Below, piece after piece: positions 17,730-26,008 of a DNA stretch of 64,000 nucleotides. Under the pieces are notes generated by a model that ran no database searches, was not told the origin of the DNA, and saw nothing but the letters and a program-made list of their open reading frames with translations. How positions within the stretch are numbered: position 1 is the stretch's first letter; every line of letters begins with the position of its first letter. This stretch comes from Paenibacillus_D tarimensis_A (GTDB lineage Bacteria > Bacillota > Bacilli > Paenibacillales > Paenibacillaceae): contig CP166298.1 of NCBI GenBank assembly GCA_041281825.1, forward strand, positions 1,984,001 to 2,048,000. The letters are read 5' to 3'. Made by a program: the position numbers and the translations under genes.

Positions 17730-17757
17730 TTGACTTGGCAATGCTTGCAGGTATACT
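17730..17757 (+). promoter_or_regulatory. strong sigma-A promoter of the FabZ-like gene
   Basis: TTGACT, 16-bp spacer, TATACT, starting 22 bp after the glycosyltransferase stop. Confidence 0.7.
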
Positions 17758-17816
17758 GGGAAGAGACGCAAGGGAGGATATTGTCAGTGCCCACTCTAGT
17801 ATAGGGAGCATATCAA

Positions 17817-18221
17817 ATGGCAGATATTCAGAGCCTGATTCCTCACCGGTATCCGTTATTGATGATTGACCGGGTTACGGAGATTGAACCGGGCAAGCAG
17901 GCCAGAGGCTATAAAAATGTGACCGGGAATGAATGGTTCATTAACGGTCAGAGTAATAGTATGCCCGGTATGATGATCGTGGAGGCTTTGGCACAGATAG
18001 GAGCTTTCACTGCAATAAGCGGGGAGAAGGGAATAGGCTTTCTCTCTTCTTTGCAAGGGATTGAATTTCTAGGGAATGCCTATCCCGGAGATCGAATTGA
18101 ACTCTGTTATGAAGTCACTAAAACTAGAAGAGGCTTCGTCTTGGGCAAAGGCGAAGCTTCGGTTGCAGATCAAGTTATTGTTAAAGCAGCGGAGATTATG
18201 ATTTTTGTACAAGCGGACTGA
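17817..18221 (+). CDS. FabZ-like hotdog-fold dehydratase
   Basis: 134 residues. IPHRYPLLMIDRV carries the catalytic His region and MPGMMIVEALAQIGA the catalytic Glu region of (3R)-hydroxyacyl-ACP dehydratases. The canonical GHFPxxPIMPG is degenerate (INGQSNSMPG), so it differs from housekeeping FabZ and may act on another acyl thioester. It stands alone behind its own promoter, next to a glycolipid glycosyltransferase, which suggests lipid tailoring (inference). Confidence 0.75.
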   Translation: MADIQSLIPHRYPLLMIDRVTEIEPGKQARGYKNVTGNEWFINGQSNSMPGMMIVEALAQIGAFTAISGEKGIGFLSSLQGIEFLGNAYPGDRIELCYEVTKTRRGFVLGKGEASVADQVIVKAAEIMIFVQAD

Positions 18222-18261
18222 TAATACGTTATTTATAAGACTGTAATTCGAAGAGTCGAGA

Positions 18262-18388
18262 GGACATACGGTCCGTTATATCATCCTTTTTTTCTCTTTC
18301 ATGGGGTAAATAAAAGGGAATAACCGAACGAGGGTCCGCGAAGCTGGTTTAACAGGACAAAATGTCACATATAACGGATCCATAGTCC
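18262..18388. repeat. 127-bp intergenic inverted-repeat element
   Basis: GGACATACGGTCCGTTATAT (18262-18281) is matched in inverse orientation at 18369-18388 with 15 of 20 positions identical. The interior is non-coding. The arms resemble those of the element at 7352. It lies about 40 bp after the FabZ-like gene. Confidence 0.5.
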
Positions 18389-18521
18389 GCACGTACGAAA
18401 AAAAACCATCCCTATTACCCAAGAAAGACCGCCGTTTGATTTGAGCCGAACTCACTACGGTATATATGAAAAAAAATTTTCGGATAAAAGTATTCACAAA
18501 CATACTTATCCATGCGGAACA

Positions 18522-18550
18522 TTCCCAACTTTAACTTCTCATGCTACAAT
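18522..18550 (+). promoter_or_regulatory. extended -10 promoter (TTCCCA-17-TGCTACAAT)
   Basis: TTCCCA at 18522-18527, then a 17-bp spacer ending in TGC, then TACAAT. The same hexamers, spacing and TGC occur upstream of the aldo/keto reductase gene at 27501. Confidence 0.6.
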
Positions 18551-18573
18551 GACGAGAAGGAAGAAGTTGGGAT

Positions 18574-18741
18574 TTGCTTTTGTATGAACAAAACCATTTA
18601 AGAGCTGATCGGATGATAAGTCAAAAAAATGCTGAGCATTATATTCGGGGCAATAACTGTGACGGTTGGCGGCTTGTAAATGAAGAGGAAAGAAGTATTA
18701 TTCATAGGTATGACAGAATATTGGCAGAACGGAATTTATGA
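18574..18741 (+). CDS. small ORF, possibly a truncated cupin-domain protein
   Basis: 55 residues if the TTG at 18574 is used (AAGGAAG 10 bp upstream, promoter just before); 42 residues from ATG 18613. The segment HYIRGNNCDGWRLVNEE recalls the first strand of small cupin proteins (YIWGxxCDGWHLV), which would normally continue for about 60 more residues. It may be a truncated relic or a leader cistron of the DinB-like gene that follows. Identity is uncertain. Confidence 0.35.
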   Translation: MLLYEQNHLRADRMISQKNAEHYIRGNNCDGWRLVNEEERSIIHRYDRILAERNL

Positions 18742-18758
18742 AAAAAGGGGGATATCGT

Positions 18759-19232
18759 TTGAATTATGATTTTAACCGTAAGTGGCTCGTGAAGAAGTTT
18801 GAAGAGATTCAAAGGCGAACACTAAATGCAATCGAGCAATTAAGCGACGAACAGCTGAATTGGAAACCGGATGAACACAGCCATAATATTCCGACCCTTC
18901 TTCGACATATAGAAGGCAATGTACGACAGAGAATACGGAACGGAATACTTAATGAGGCCGTAACACGGAATCGGGATGAAGAGTTCTCAAGTGAACATAT
19001 GACGAAGACGGAAGCTCAGCTGTTAGTGCAGAGCAATCTGCAAATCGTAATCGATGTCATAAAGAACATAAAGGATGAAGGGCTTAGGGACCTTCAGACC
19101 GTGAGAGGCAGAGAGCGGACAAATCTTGATATGCTGCATCAATGCGCGGCGCATTATTCGGAGCACATGGGACAAATACTTTATATTGCCAAGCTGATTT
19201 TGAAAGAAAAATATAAATCGACATCGGTTTAG
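18759..19232 (+). CDS. DinB-superfamily protein (DUF1572-like)
   Basis: 157 residues, all helical. ALNAIEQL..LNWKPDEHSHNIPTLLRHIEGN and the late CAAHYSEHMGQILYIAKLI provide His residues placed as in DinB/YfiT four-helix metal-binding proteins. These are cytosolic; some are thiol S-transferases using bacillithiol, most have no known role. TTG 18759 is preferred because AAAAAGGGG lies 8 bp upstream; ATG 18738, overlapping the preceding stop, lacks a ribosome-binding site. It begins a tight run of same-strand genes to 22394. Confidence 0.75.
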   Translation: MNYDFNRKWLVKKFEEIQRRTLNAIEQLSDEQLNWKPDEHSHNIPTLLRHIEGNVRQRIRNGILNEAVTRNRDEEFSSEHMTKTEAQLLVQSNLQIVIDVIKNIKDEGLRDLQTVRGRERTNLDMLHQCAAHYSEHMGQILYIAKLILKEKYKSTSV

Positions 19233-19242
19233 AGGGATCGAA

Positions 19243-19713
19243 ATGGTAAAAGTTGAGACGCAAATCATCATCAATGCTCCGATCGATCTTTGTTTTGATC
19301 TGGCCAGAGATATTGGTGTACATACCCAAACGGTATGGAAGCATACGAAAGAGATAGCCATTGACGGGATCAAGCATGGTCCAATAAGCAAGGGTGAGAC
19401 AGTAACCTTTCAGGCGACACATTTTCTGGTCAGGCAGAAACTCACTTCGAAAATAACCGAGTTCGCGAGGCCATATTATTTTGTAGATGAGATGATGAAG
19501 GGAGCATTTAAGAGCTTAAGGCACGAGCATATATTTGAGAACATGAACGGTAAGACAATAATGAAAGATATCTTGATTTTTGAAGCCCCGTACGGAATGA
19601 TCGGAAGGCTGGTTGAAAGACTCGTGTTAAAGCATTATATGAAGAGGTTTCTGGATTACAGGAACAGTAACATAAAGCACATTGCGGAAGGGAATGACCG
19701 GAGTGAGGTGTAG
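19243..19713 (+). CDS. SRPBCC/START-fold protein
   Basis: 156 residues. The N-terminal strand IIINAPIDLCFDLARD and the pattern LTSKITEFARPYYFVDEM...GAFKSLRHEHIFE are those of ligand-binding polyketide-cyclase-like (SRPBCC) proteins, a cytosolic cavity fold. Ligand unknown. It lies 10 bp after the DinB-like gene and 3 bp before the HAD gene. Confidence 0.75.
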   Translation: MVKVETQIIINAPIDLCFDLARDIGVHTQTVWKHTKEIAIDGIKHGPISKGETVTFQATHFLVRQKLTSKITEFARPYYFVDEMMKGAFKSLRHEHIFENMNGKTIMKDILIFEAPYGMIGRLVERLVLKHYMKRFLDYRNSNIKHIAEGNDRSEV

Positions 19714-19716
19714 GCT

Positions 19717-20400
19717 GTGAAAGTGAAGGGCGTACTTTTTGATCTATACGAAACCTTGATCTCGGAATACGCGGACGGAGCGCGAAAAGTAAACAGAGCT
19801 TCTCAGGACTACCGGGAGTTGATCGGTCTTCCATCTGACGAATTTCGTAAGGAATGGGGTCGTCGTCAGGAAATGAGGATGACCGGAACGTTTCCGGATT
19901 ACTATTCGGTTATGAAAGATATTATTGAAAAGCGGAATTTGGAATGTGAGGATAAAATTCTCGATTCATTGTACCAAGAACGAGTATATGAAAAATCGGT
20001 GCCTTTCCTGGACATTCCCGATGAAATTTTCGAAATGCTCGAATGCGTGAAAAAGAAGGGTATAAAGCTCGGATTAATCAGTAATTGCACGGAAGAAGAA
20101 GTACAAGCCTGGAACTCCAGTAAATTGGCGGGATATTTCGACGAGGTTATTTTCTCTTTTCAAGTCGGTTATGCCAAGCCGAATCCTAAAATATATGAAC
20201 TGGCATGCTCTCGCTTAGGCGTTAATGCAAACGATTGTATATTTGTCGGGGACGGCGGTTCCAATGAACTGGACGGAGCGAGTGAGGCCGGAATGTACCC
20301 ATTCCAGGCGACTTGGTATGTGCCGGAGGAGTATATGAGTAATCGAACAACGAAGCACAAGAAGCTGATCAAACCGCTTGATATAATGAAACAATTATGA
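19717..20400 (+). CDS. HAD-superfamily hydrolase
   Basis: 227 residues, GTG start 3 bp after the previous stop. Motif I FDLYETL holds the nucleophile and acid-base positions (D..Y, the second Asp replaced by Tyr as in some haloacid-dehalogenase-like members), motif II is LISNC, motif III Lys is in YAKPNPKIY, motif IV is VGDGGSNELDGA. The Tyr in place of the general-acid Asp suggests a dehalogenase-like or altered phosphatase activity. Substrate unknown. Confidence 0.8.
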   Translation: MKVKGVLFDLYETLISEYADGARKVNRASQDYRELIGLPSDEFRKEWGRRQEMRMTGTFPDYYSVMKDIIEKRNLECEDKILDSLYQERVYEKSVPFLDIPDEIFEMLECVKKKGIKLGLISNCTEEEVQAWNSSKLAGYFDEVIFSFQVGYAKPNPKIYELACSRLGVNANDCIFVGDGGSNELDGASEAGMYPFQATWYVPEEYMSNRTTKHKKLIKPLDIMKQL

Positions 20401-20419
20401 ATGGCAGGGGAGTGGCAAC

Positions 20420-20866
20420 TTGAAAATAATCAGAGATAGGTCAAGGAGTTTTGAACTGAATGAATTTTTGAAACGGCCATTATTTGCTCATCTCGCTACC
20501 GCGTCCGATGAAGGTCCGCGTGAGTCGCCGGTATGGTTTCACTGGGAAGTCGGACAGATTTGGATCATTGGCACAGCATCGGACAGTTTCCCAGGGCGGA
20601 TCGAAAAAGAGCCTAAATGTGCAATAGGGATTATTGATTTCGATGTGGAATCCGGAAAGGTGTATCATGCTGGCTTTAGAGGGCATGCGGTTGTGAAAGC
20701 TTTCGATAAACATATGGCAAACAAGCTGCTGGCTCGTTATTTAGGTCCTCATCAAGAGTCTTGGGATCCGCGTTTCAAGGAGCTTGATGTTTCGAATGTA
20801 CTCATCTGTTTTACACCGGAGACGGTCGTTGTGAGGGACCAGTCTTACATAGCGGCTGCATTATGA
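20420..20866 (+). CDS. pyridoxamine-5'-phosphate-oxidase-like flavin-binding protein
   Basis: 148 residues, TTG start with GGGGAG upstream. Split-barrel signature FAHLATASDEGPRESPVWFHWE and ARYLGPHQESWDPRF. Such proteins bind FMN or F420-like cofactors and often reduce small molecules; true PdxH residues are not evident, so the role is open. Its stop overlaps the next start (ATGA). Confidence 0.75.
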   Translation: MKIIRDRSRSFELNEFLKRPLFAHLATASDEGPRESPVWFHWEVGQIWIIGTASDSFPGRIEKEPKCAIGIIDFDVESGKVYHAGFRGHAVVKAFDKHMANKLLARYLGPHQESWDPRFKELDVSNVLICFTPETVVVRDQSYIAAAL

Positions 20867-21759
20867 AGAACTTTTTGATCGGCCAATACGGCAGCTTTGA
20901 CTATAATAAGTTCCAACGCGACTATAGAGATGCATTTTATGGGATTGAAGCATGTCTTTTTATGGAAGAAACGGAAATTTTAAATTTGATCAATGAATCT
21001 AAGACGCATAAGTTTGAAATCGGTATTCATTTTCCGCTGCGCGGCGGGCGTTCGAGCTTAAGGGATGCTCTTTTCCTATGCCAGGACGATGATGTCCGCG
21101 AAAATGCGTTTGAACTTATCGGGCAAGAGCTGGATGATCTCGTTCGTGTGAATCCGAAATATGTTCTATTTCATTATCCGAAACCGGTCATATTGGACGA
21201 TCGGGTGGATTGGAGCCCATGGCGTTTTGCAGACCGGAAAGAGTATGTATATGAAAGTCAATATTCATTAGATGAGTTAAAGGTGAAAAGTGAATATTTA
21301 TTTCAATGGTTGTCCGTTAAAAGTGAAGAGTACGGTTTTATCCCGGTGCTCGAGTTCGATGCTTTGAATAAGTATGTTTACGAAACGGACTTTTTACTGC
21401 AATTATTAGACAGATACAGCATGATAAAATTGTGCCTGGATACGGGGCGTTTACATTTTCAAGATAAGTTAGATCCGTTCTTCGACGCCCGACAAGTCAT
21501 CCGAAAGTATGCAAGATATGCTGAGGTCATTCATTTATGGAATCTTCAGTATACCGACAAAATTGAAAAATATCATTTTCCTGTTTTGCCGGAGCAGAAA
21601 ACGGAAGACGGGTGGGCGCCTATCGAGGAGTATCTGACACTGATAAAAGAACAGAACAGGAACGTTAAGATTCAGTTTGAGCATCGATCCGACTACGTCA
21701 GCGATGAAGATTTGGAACGGTGTTATAAGTGGGTAGATCGCATACTTAATCAGGAATGA
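20863..21759 (+). CDS. xylose-isomerase-like TIM-barrel protein
   Basis: 298 residues with the pattern of the AP-endonuclease-2/sugar phosphate isomerase superfamily: IGIHFPLRGG, VLFHYPKP, PVLEFDA, LCLDTGRLHF, EVIHLWNL and QFEHRSD supply the His, Glu and Asp metal ligands at strand ends. It could be an isomerase, epimerase or hydrolase. Translationally coupled to the preceding gene by a 4-bp overlap. Confidence 0.7.
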   Translation: MKNFLIGQYGSFDYNKFQRDYRDAFYGIEACLFMEETEILNLINESKTHKFEIGIHFPLRGGRSSLRDALFLCQDDDVRENAFELIGQELDDLVRVNPKYVLFHYPKPVILDDRVDWSPWRFADRKEYVYESQYSLDELKVKSEYLFQWLSVKSEEYGFIPVLEFDALNKYVYETDFLLQLLDRYSMIKLCLDTGRLHFQDKLDPFFDARQVIRKYARYAEVIHLWNLQYTDKIEKYHFPVLPEQKTEDGWAPIEEYLTLIKEQNRNVKIQFEHRSDYVSDEDLERCYKWVDRILNQE

Positions 21760-21785
21760 TTTTCGAAGAAAGCCGGTGAAAAAAA

Positions 21786-22394
21786 ATGCCATGGCCAATG
21801 ATTCATTTTTCCATAGCTTACCGATTGTACAATAATTATCCGAGTGCCTCGTTCGTTCTGGGAAGCGTTGCTCCGGATGCCGTACTTGTCAGACACAATG
21901 ATAAATCCGGAAAGTTAAAATCGCATTTGGTGCGAGGGTCAGGGCAGCATCCGGAGATTCAGGATTTGATCGACTTTGTTAAAACCAACCTCACAGATCA
22001 CAATAATGATAGAAGGGATTTTCTTTTCGGTTATGCATCGCATATCTACGCAGATCTGAAATGGGTGGAATTAAAGAATGAAGTATCCAATCATGACGGA
22101 TCGCTCAGAAGATTATTATGGCAGGAAGAGAATCAGTTGGATTATTTATTGTACCGCAGTATTGCATGGACGGATCGATTAAAAGCAGATATTATGCGCT
22201 CGCCACTCTTTGAAGTGGAAGGGCTGTATCGTATTGATGAGCTCGATAAGTGGAGAAACCGCATTTTTGAGTGGCTTGATGATCCAAGCAATGAGCCGGG
22301 AATTGTAAACACATATATTGAAGAGAGCATGGCAGACCGTTTTATCGGGAATATAGCCCGGGAGATAAGTGAGCTTGAAACGATGCTAATTTGA
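21786..22394 (+). CDS. zinc-dependent phospholipase C-like hydrolase
   Basis: 202 residues. MIHFSIAYRLYNN, LGSVAPDAVL and FLFGYASHIYADLKW give the His/Asp metal-ligand pattern of the zinc-dependent phospholipase C / PF00882 family, commonly seen as intracellular uncharacterised hydrolases in Bacillota. No signal peptide, so a cytosolic role other than toxin-like phospholipase is likely. Last gene of the run that began at 18759. Confidence 0.7.
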   Translation: MPWPMIHFSIAYRLYNNYPSASFVLGSVAPDAVLVRHNDKSGKLKSHLVRGSGQHPEIQDLIDFVKTNLTDHNNDRRDFLFGYASHIYADLKWVELKNEVSNHDGSLRRLLWQEENQLDYLLYRSIAWTDRLKADIMRSPLFEVEGLYRIDELDKWRNRIFEWLDDPSNEPGIVNTYIEESMADRFIGNIAREISELETMLI

Positions 22395-22400
22395 AATTGT

Positions 22401-22528
22401 ACTTTGAGAAGCACAGAGACTTTGAGAAGTAGAGAGACTTTGAGAAGTAGAGAGACTTTGAGCTCCGCTCAAAGATCCCTATGTCATGCTCAAAGATCCC
22501 TATGTCATGCTCAAAGATCCCTATGTCA
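22401..22528 (+). repeat. inverted-repeat cassette with both arms tandemly expanded
   Basis: Left arm: unit ACTTTGAGAAGTAGAGAG (18 bp) three times from 22401 to 22454 (first copy with two changes) plus a partial fourth. Centre: hairpin CTTTGAGC-TCC-GCTCAAAG at 22456-22474. Right arm: unit GCTCAAAGATCCCTATGTCA(T), 21 bp, three times from 22467 to 22528. A single-copy version of the core lies at 27541-27580. The right arm keeps the frame of the Nudix gene and each unit holds an ATG, so it could encode MLKDPYV heptapeptides. The Nudix ribosome-binding site follows at once. Confidence 0.8.
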
Positions 22529-22539
22529 GGAGAGAGATC

Positions 22540-22974
22540 ATGAAAAAAATTAATGTTGTATATTCGTTAATCAGCGATGAAACTAAATCCAAAGTATTAA
22601 TGGTCTTAAATAGAGATAACGATAATGGACGCTGGTCTCTTCCCGGCGGTGAGGTTGAAAAAGATGAAACGCTTGAAGCGGCAGCAATTCGAGAAGCTAA
22701 GGAAGAAACGGGCTTGGAAATAAAAGTTAATGGAATCGTTGCTGTTAACGAAGCAGTGCTCGAGAAACATGAAGTGCATGCATTGTTTATTACTTTTCGG
22801 GCTGAAATAACCGGAGGAGATCAGGAAATCGTGCGTCCGGATGAAATCAGCGAGTTTCAATGGATTGATGTTGATCGTGCAGATGAACTCATGCCTTATT
22901 ATAAAGAAGGACTGCGCAGTATCGTACAAAGAGGTGTGGAAGTGACGTATTTCGATGAAGGCAGAGTTTATTGA
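22540..22974 (+). CDS. Nudix hydrolase
   Basis: 144 residues. The Nudix box GGEVEKDETLEAAAIREAKE followed by ETGL is complete, so it should hydrolyse a nucleoside-diphosphate-linked substrate with Mg2+. ATG 22540 is chosen because CAGGAGAG lies just upstream. In-frame ATGs at 22486 and 22507, inside the 21-bp repeats, would add one or two MLKDPYV units. Substrate unknown. Confidence 0.85.
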   Translation: MKKINVVYSLISDETKSKVLMVLNRDNDNGRWSLPGGEVEKDETLEAAAIREAKEETGLEIKVNGIVAVNEAVLEKHEVHALFITFRAEITGGDQEIVRPDEISEFQWIDVDRADELMPYYKEGLRSIVQRGVEVTYFDEGRVY

Positions 22975-23124
22975 GGTGCTAACTTGTAACTCCTCTCTGA
23001 GTCAGAACCTTCGTGGGGGTACCACACTTAAAGACTTGCGAGCATCCCCTGAAATTATGAAATAGGCCTGGGATTTATCAAGCTATGGAAATGAAGATTA
23101 GTTGATACATGAGGAGACGAATAC

Positions 23125-23418
23125 ATGACGCAAGCTATGACACTTTCTTCATTACAACAGTATATCAAGGAGTTCGATTACAATCCGAATCATAAACTGG
23201 CTTATTTTCTTAAACTATCGGAAGAAGTGGGCGAGCTCGCAGAAACGATTAGAAAAGATACGAGACTTAAGGATACCGGTGAAATTAAAGGAACGATTGA
23301 AGAAGAATTATGCGACGTTTTATATTATATCCTTTCATTAGCCAATGTTTATGAGATCGATTTGGAAAAATGCTTTCAATTGAAGGATGAATTGAACAAA
23401 ATAAAGTGGAACAGGTAA
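23125..23418 (+). CDS. MazG-like nucleotide pyrophosphohydrolase
   Basis: 97 residues. KLSEEVGELAETIRKD and EEELCDVLYYILSLAN give the EExxE...ExxD metal-binding pattern of single-domain MazG-like enzymes, which hydrolyse (d)NTPs to monophosphates. GAGGAG lies 8 bp before the ATG. It is followed by a strong terminator, so it ends its transcription unit. Confidence 0.85.
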   Translation: MTQAMTLSSLQQYIKEFDYNPNHKLAYFLKLSEEVGELAETIRKDTRLKDTGEIKGTIEEELCDVLYYILSLANVYEIDLEKCFQLKDELNKIKWNR

Positions 23419-23528
23419 GGATCGCGGATCGAACATCCTCATCCTGAGTTGATGGGGTGATGACATCGTTGCATGATCCAATAATATCCAGTATACTGCT
23501 AATATAAAAAAATTACGGTGTGAAGCAC

Positions 23529-23584
23529 ATGCCGCTTTGATTCATGAACCTGAACGGTTTCGTGAATCAAAGCGGCATTTCTTG
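23529..23584. terminator. bidirectional intrinsic terminator
   Basis: ATGCCGCTTTGATTCA at 23529-23544 pairs with its inverse complement at 23563-23578, followed by TTCTTGTTTT. It lies between the convergent MazG-like and CAP-domain genes. Confidence 0.85.
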
Positions 23585-23596
23585 TTTTAACACCTT

Positions 23597-24292
23597 CTAG
23601 CCGGTAAATACTTGTACCCATGCGCCGTTATAGTATCCTACCCCAATTTGAGTGAAGCTGCCGTTCAAGATGTTAGCGCGATGACCCGGACTGTTCATCC
23701 ATTGAGTCATGACTTCCGAAGGGCTCCTCTGGCCTTTGGCTATATTTTCTCCAGCAGCTCTAAAGGAAATCCCGAATGACCTCATCATATCGAACGGGGA
23801 CCCATAGGTTGGTGACTGGTGGCTGAAATAGTTGTTGTTGATCATATCCTGCGCCTTGACCGTGGCCACGTTCGAGAGACTGCCGTTCATACTAAGGGAT
23901 TGCAAGCCCGCCTTCGATCTTTCTTGATTCACCAAATTCAATACCTGCTGTGGAAACTGGGATGAATTGGCGGTATTTTGCGGACTTTGAGGATATTGCG
24001 GATTTTGCGTCTGCGGTTGATTCTGAGCAGGTGGGTAGCCCGGGTTGAACCAATTCCCCCAATCCCAATTGCCCGTGTGTTTCATTTTGACCGATGATTT
24101 CTCTGCATTAGGTGTGGAAATGGACGATGCTTGCGTTAAGTTTGATTTCATGCCAACTTCGGGAGCTTCAGCCTGATCTGGAGCGGGCTGCTGCCGGTTT
24201 GGCGTATTAACGCCGGCGCAGCCGGTAATCAGCATTAATAATGCGGCGATTCCGATAATCTGTTTGATATTAAAACCTCCTCGAATCGTCAT
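23597..24292 (-). CDS. CAP-domain (SCP/PR1-like) lipoprotein, YkwD-like
   Basis: A lipobox (LITGC) ends the signal peptide, followed by a long Pro/Gln/Asn-rich linker and a C-terminal CAP domain (LNLVNQERSKAGLQ, YFSHQSPTYGSPFDMM, AAGENIAKG, WMNSPGHRANIL). Related proteins such as YkwD are secreted or surface-bound with unclear function. The best-placed Shine-Dalgarno (GGAGG, 24276-24280) stands 7 bp before an ATC at 24268 rather than before an ATG. The ATG at 24292 is the nearest standard start, without a ribosome-binding site of its own. Confidence 0.8.
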   Translation of the reverse strand: MTIRGGFNIKQIIGIAALLMLITGCAGVNTPNRQQPAPDQAEAPEVGMKSNLTQASSISTPNAEKSSVKMKHTGNWDWGNWFNPGYPPAQNQPQTQNPQYPQSPQNTANSSQFPQQVLNLVNQERSKAGLQSLSMNGSLSNVATVKAQDMINNNYFSHQSPTYGSPFDMMRSFGISFRAAGENIAKGQRSPSEVMTQWMNSPGHRANILNGSFTQIGVGYYNGAWVQVFTG

Positions 24293-24592
24293 AAAGTAAA
24301 GACTTATTCGAATAAAGGTTTTGTCAATTGGTTTCATTTTATTCAAACCGTTCTTCTGAGAAGATCTCCTCGATTGCCCGGCGGGCTGGTTATAAGGATT
24401 TGAAGTAGTTGAACCAATTGTTCAAAAGAAAAACCGGAGTGACCCCGCAGTGCCTACCGCAAGCATACGAAAAGACAATCGCCAATATGATCTCAATCAC
24501 CTATTTTCACCTGTTACAGCTAGTGTATACTTAAACAAAAGTCATTAAAGAAATGGACTCCACCTCTTCCTATACAAAGGAGTGCTGCCTGT

Positions 24593-26008
24593 GTGTTGAG
24601 AGACGAAATCAAACGCGAACTAACGGCCATTGTTGGAGAAGCGCACTTCAAGGACGATCCGTTATCGCTTGTGACCCACTCGTACGACGGCACGCCGATG
24701 CTGCAATCGCTGCCGGACGCGGTCATTTATCCTTCAAGTACACAGCAGGTGGTGAAAGTGATGAAGGTGCTGCACCGCTATCGGGTGCCGCTTGTCAGCC
24801 GCGGGTCAGGCACCAATCTGTGCGGAGGAACCGTCCCCATCCAAGGCGGCGCAGTGATGGTCATGCACCGGATGAATCGGATACTCGAATTGGATTTGGA
24901 AAATTTGACGGCAACCGTTCAGCCTGGACTGATTACGAAACAGTTTGCTTTGCATGTTGAGGAGCACGGACTGTTCTATCCGCCCGATCCGAGCAGCATG
25001 GCCGTTTCTACGATCGGCGGCAATATCGCCGAATGCTCAGGCGGACTGCGCGGTCTGAAATACGGAACGACCAAAGATTACGTCATCGGTCTCGAAGCGG
25101 TGCTCGCAAACGGGGAATTGATACGAACCGGCGGCAAACTGATGAAGGATGTCGCCGGGTACGATCTGACCAAACTGCTGGTCGGTTCCGAAGGTACGCT
25201 TGCCGTTATTACGGAAGCGACGCTCAAGCTCATTCCGCCGCCGAAATGCAAGAAAACGATGCTGGCCATGTTTAAGGATATTTACGGCGCTGCGCGCAGC
25301 GTTTCGAAAATCATCGAGAACCGGATCATCCCGGCGACGTTAGAAATTCTCGACAACCCGACGATCCGCGTGGTCGATTCCTTTGCCGGGCTTGGTCTGC
25401 CGCTCGATATGGAAGCGATTTTGCTCATAGAGCAGGACGGGCATAATGAGGCAGTGGAGAGGGATATTGCGTTGATCGAATCGATCTGTCTGGGCGAGCA
25501 AGCGGACCGCGTCGCCATAGCGGCCAGCGCAGAGGAGGCGGAAAAGCTGCTTTCGGCGAGAAGAAGCGCTTTTACGGCACTGGCCAGGCTGCGTCCGACG
25601 ACGATTCTGGAGGACGCAACCGTGCCGCGGTCCAAAATCGCCGATATGGTGCTGGAAATCAACCGAATAGCGCGGAAATATGAAGTTCAAATTTGCACGT
25701 TCGGCCACGCGGGAGACGGCAATCTTCATCCGACGGCAACGACAGACGCGCGCGATGCAGATGAAATTCACCGGGTGGAATCTGCATTCGAAGAAATATT
25801 CGAGGCGGCGATCCGCCTCGGCGGAACGATAACAGGCGAGCATGGCGTCGGGCTTGTAAAGGCGCCTTTCCTGGAATGGAAAGCCGGCCCGGCAGGTATC
25901 GAAGTGATGAAGGGGATCAAGCAGGCTTTCGATCCGCTTAACCTGCTTAATCCCGGCAAAATATTCGCGAAAGAAAAGCGCAAACGGGTGGTGATTGAGC
26001 GTGGCTGA
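24593..26008 (+). CDS. glcD: glycolate oxidase FAD subunit GlcD
   Basis: 471 residues, GTG start with AAGGAG 10 bp upstream. FAD-binding PCMH region PLVSRGSGTNLCGG and DPSSMAVSTIGGNIAECSGG, C-terminal FAD-oxidase domain with FGHAGDGNLHP and GEHGVGLVKAPF. It oxidises glycolate (or D-lactate) to the keto acid and passes electrons to the Fe-S subunit. The next gene is GlcF, overlapping by a few bases. GlcE is absent here; in Bacillus-type systems GlcD plus GlcF is the usual arrangement. Confidence 0.9.
   Translation: MLRDEIKRELTAIVGEAHFKDDPLSLVTHSYDGTPMLQSLPDAVIYPSSTQQVVKVMKVLHRYRVPLVSRGSGTNLCGGTVPIQGGAVMVMHRMNRILELDLENLTATVQPGLITKQFALHVEEHGLFYPPDPSSMAVSTIGGNIAECSGGLRGLKYGTTKDYVIGLEAVLANGELIRTGGKLMKDVAGYDLTKLLVGSEGTLAVITEATLKLIPPPKCKKTMLAMFKDIYGAARSVSKIIENRIIPATLEILDNPTIRVVDSFAGLGLPLDMEAILLIEQDGHNEAVERDIALIESICLGEQADRVAIAASAEEAEKLLSARRSAFTALARLRPTTILEDATVPRSKIADMVLEINRIARKYEVQICTFGHAGDGNLHPTATTDARDADEIHRVESAFEEIFEAAIRLGGTITGEHGVGLVKAPFLEWKAGPAGIEVMKGIKQAFDPLNLLNPGKIFAKEKRKRVVIERG

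Noticed and set aside
22401..22528. CRISPR array
   Set aside because: The repeats are directly adjacent without unique spacers and change unit at the central hairpin.
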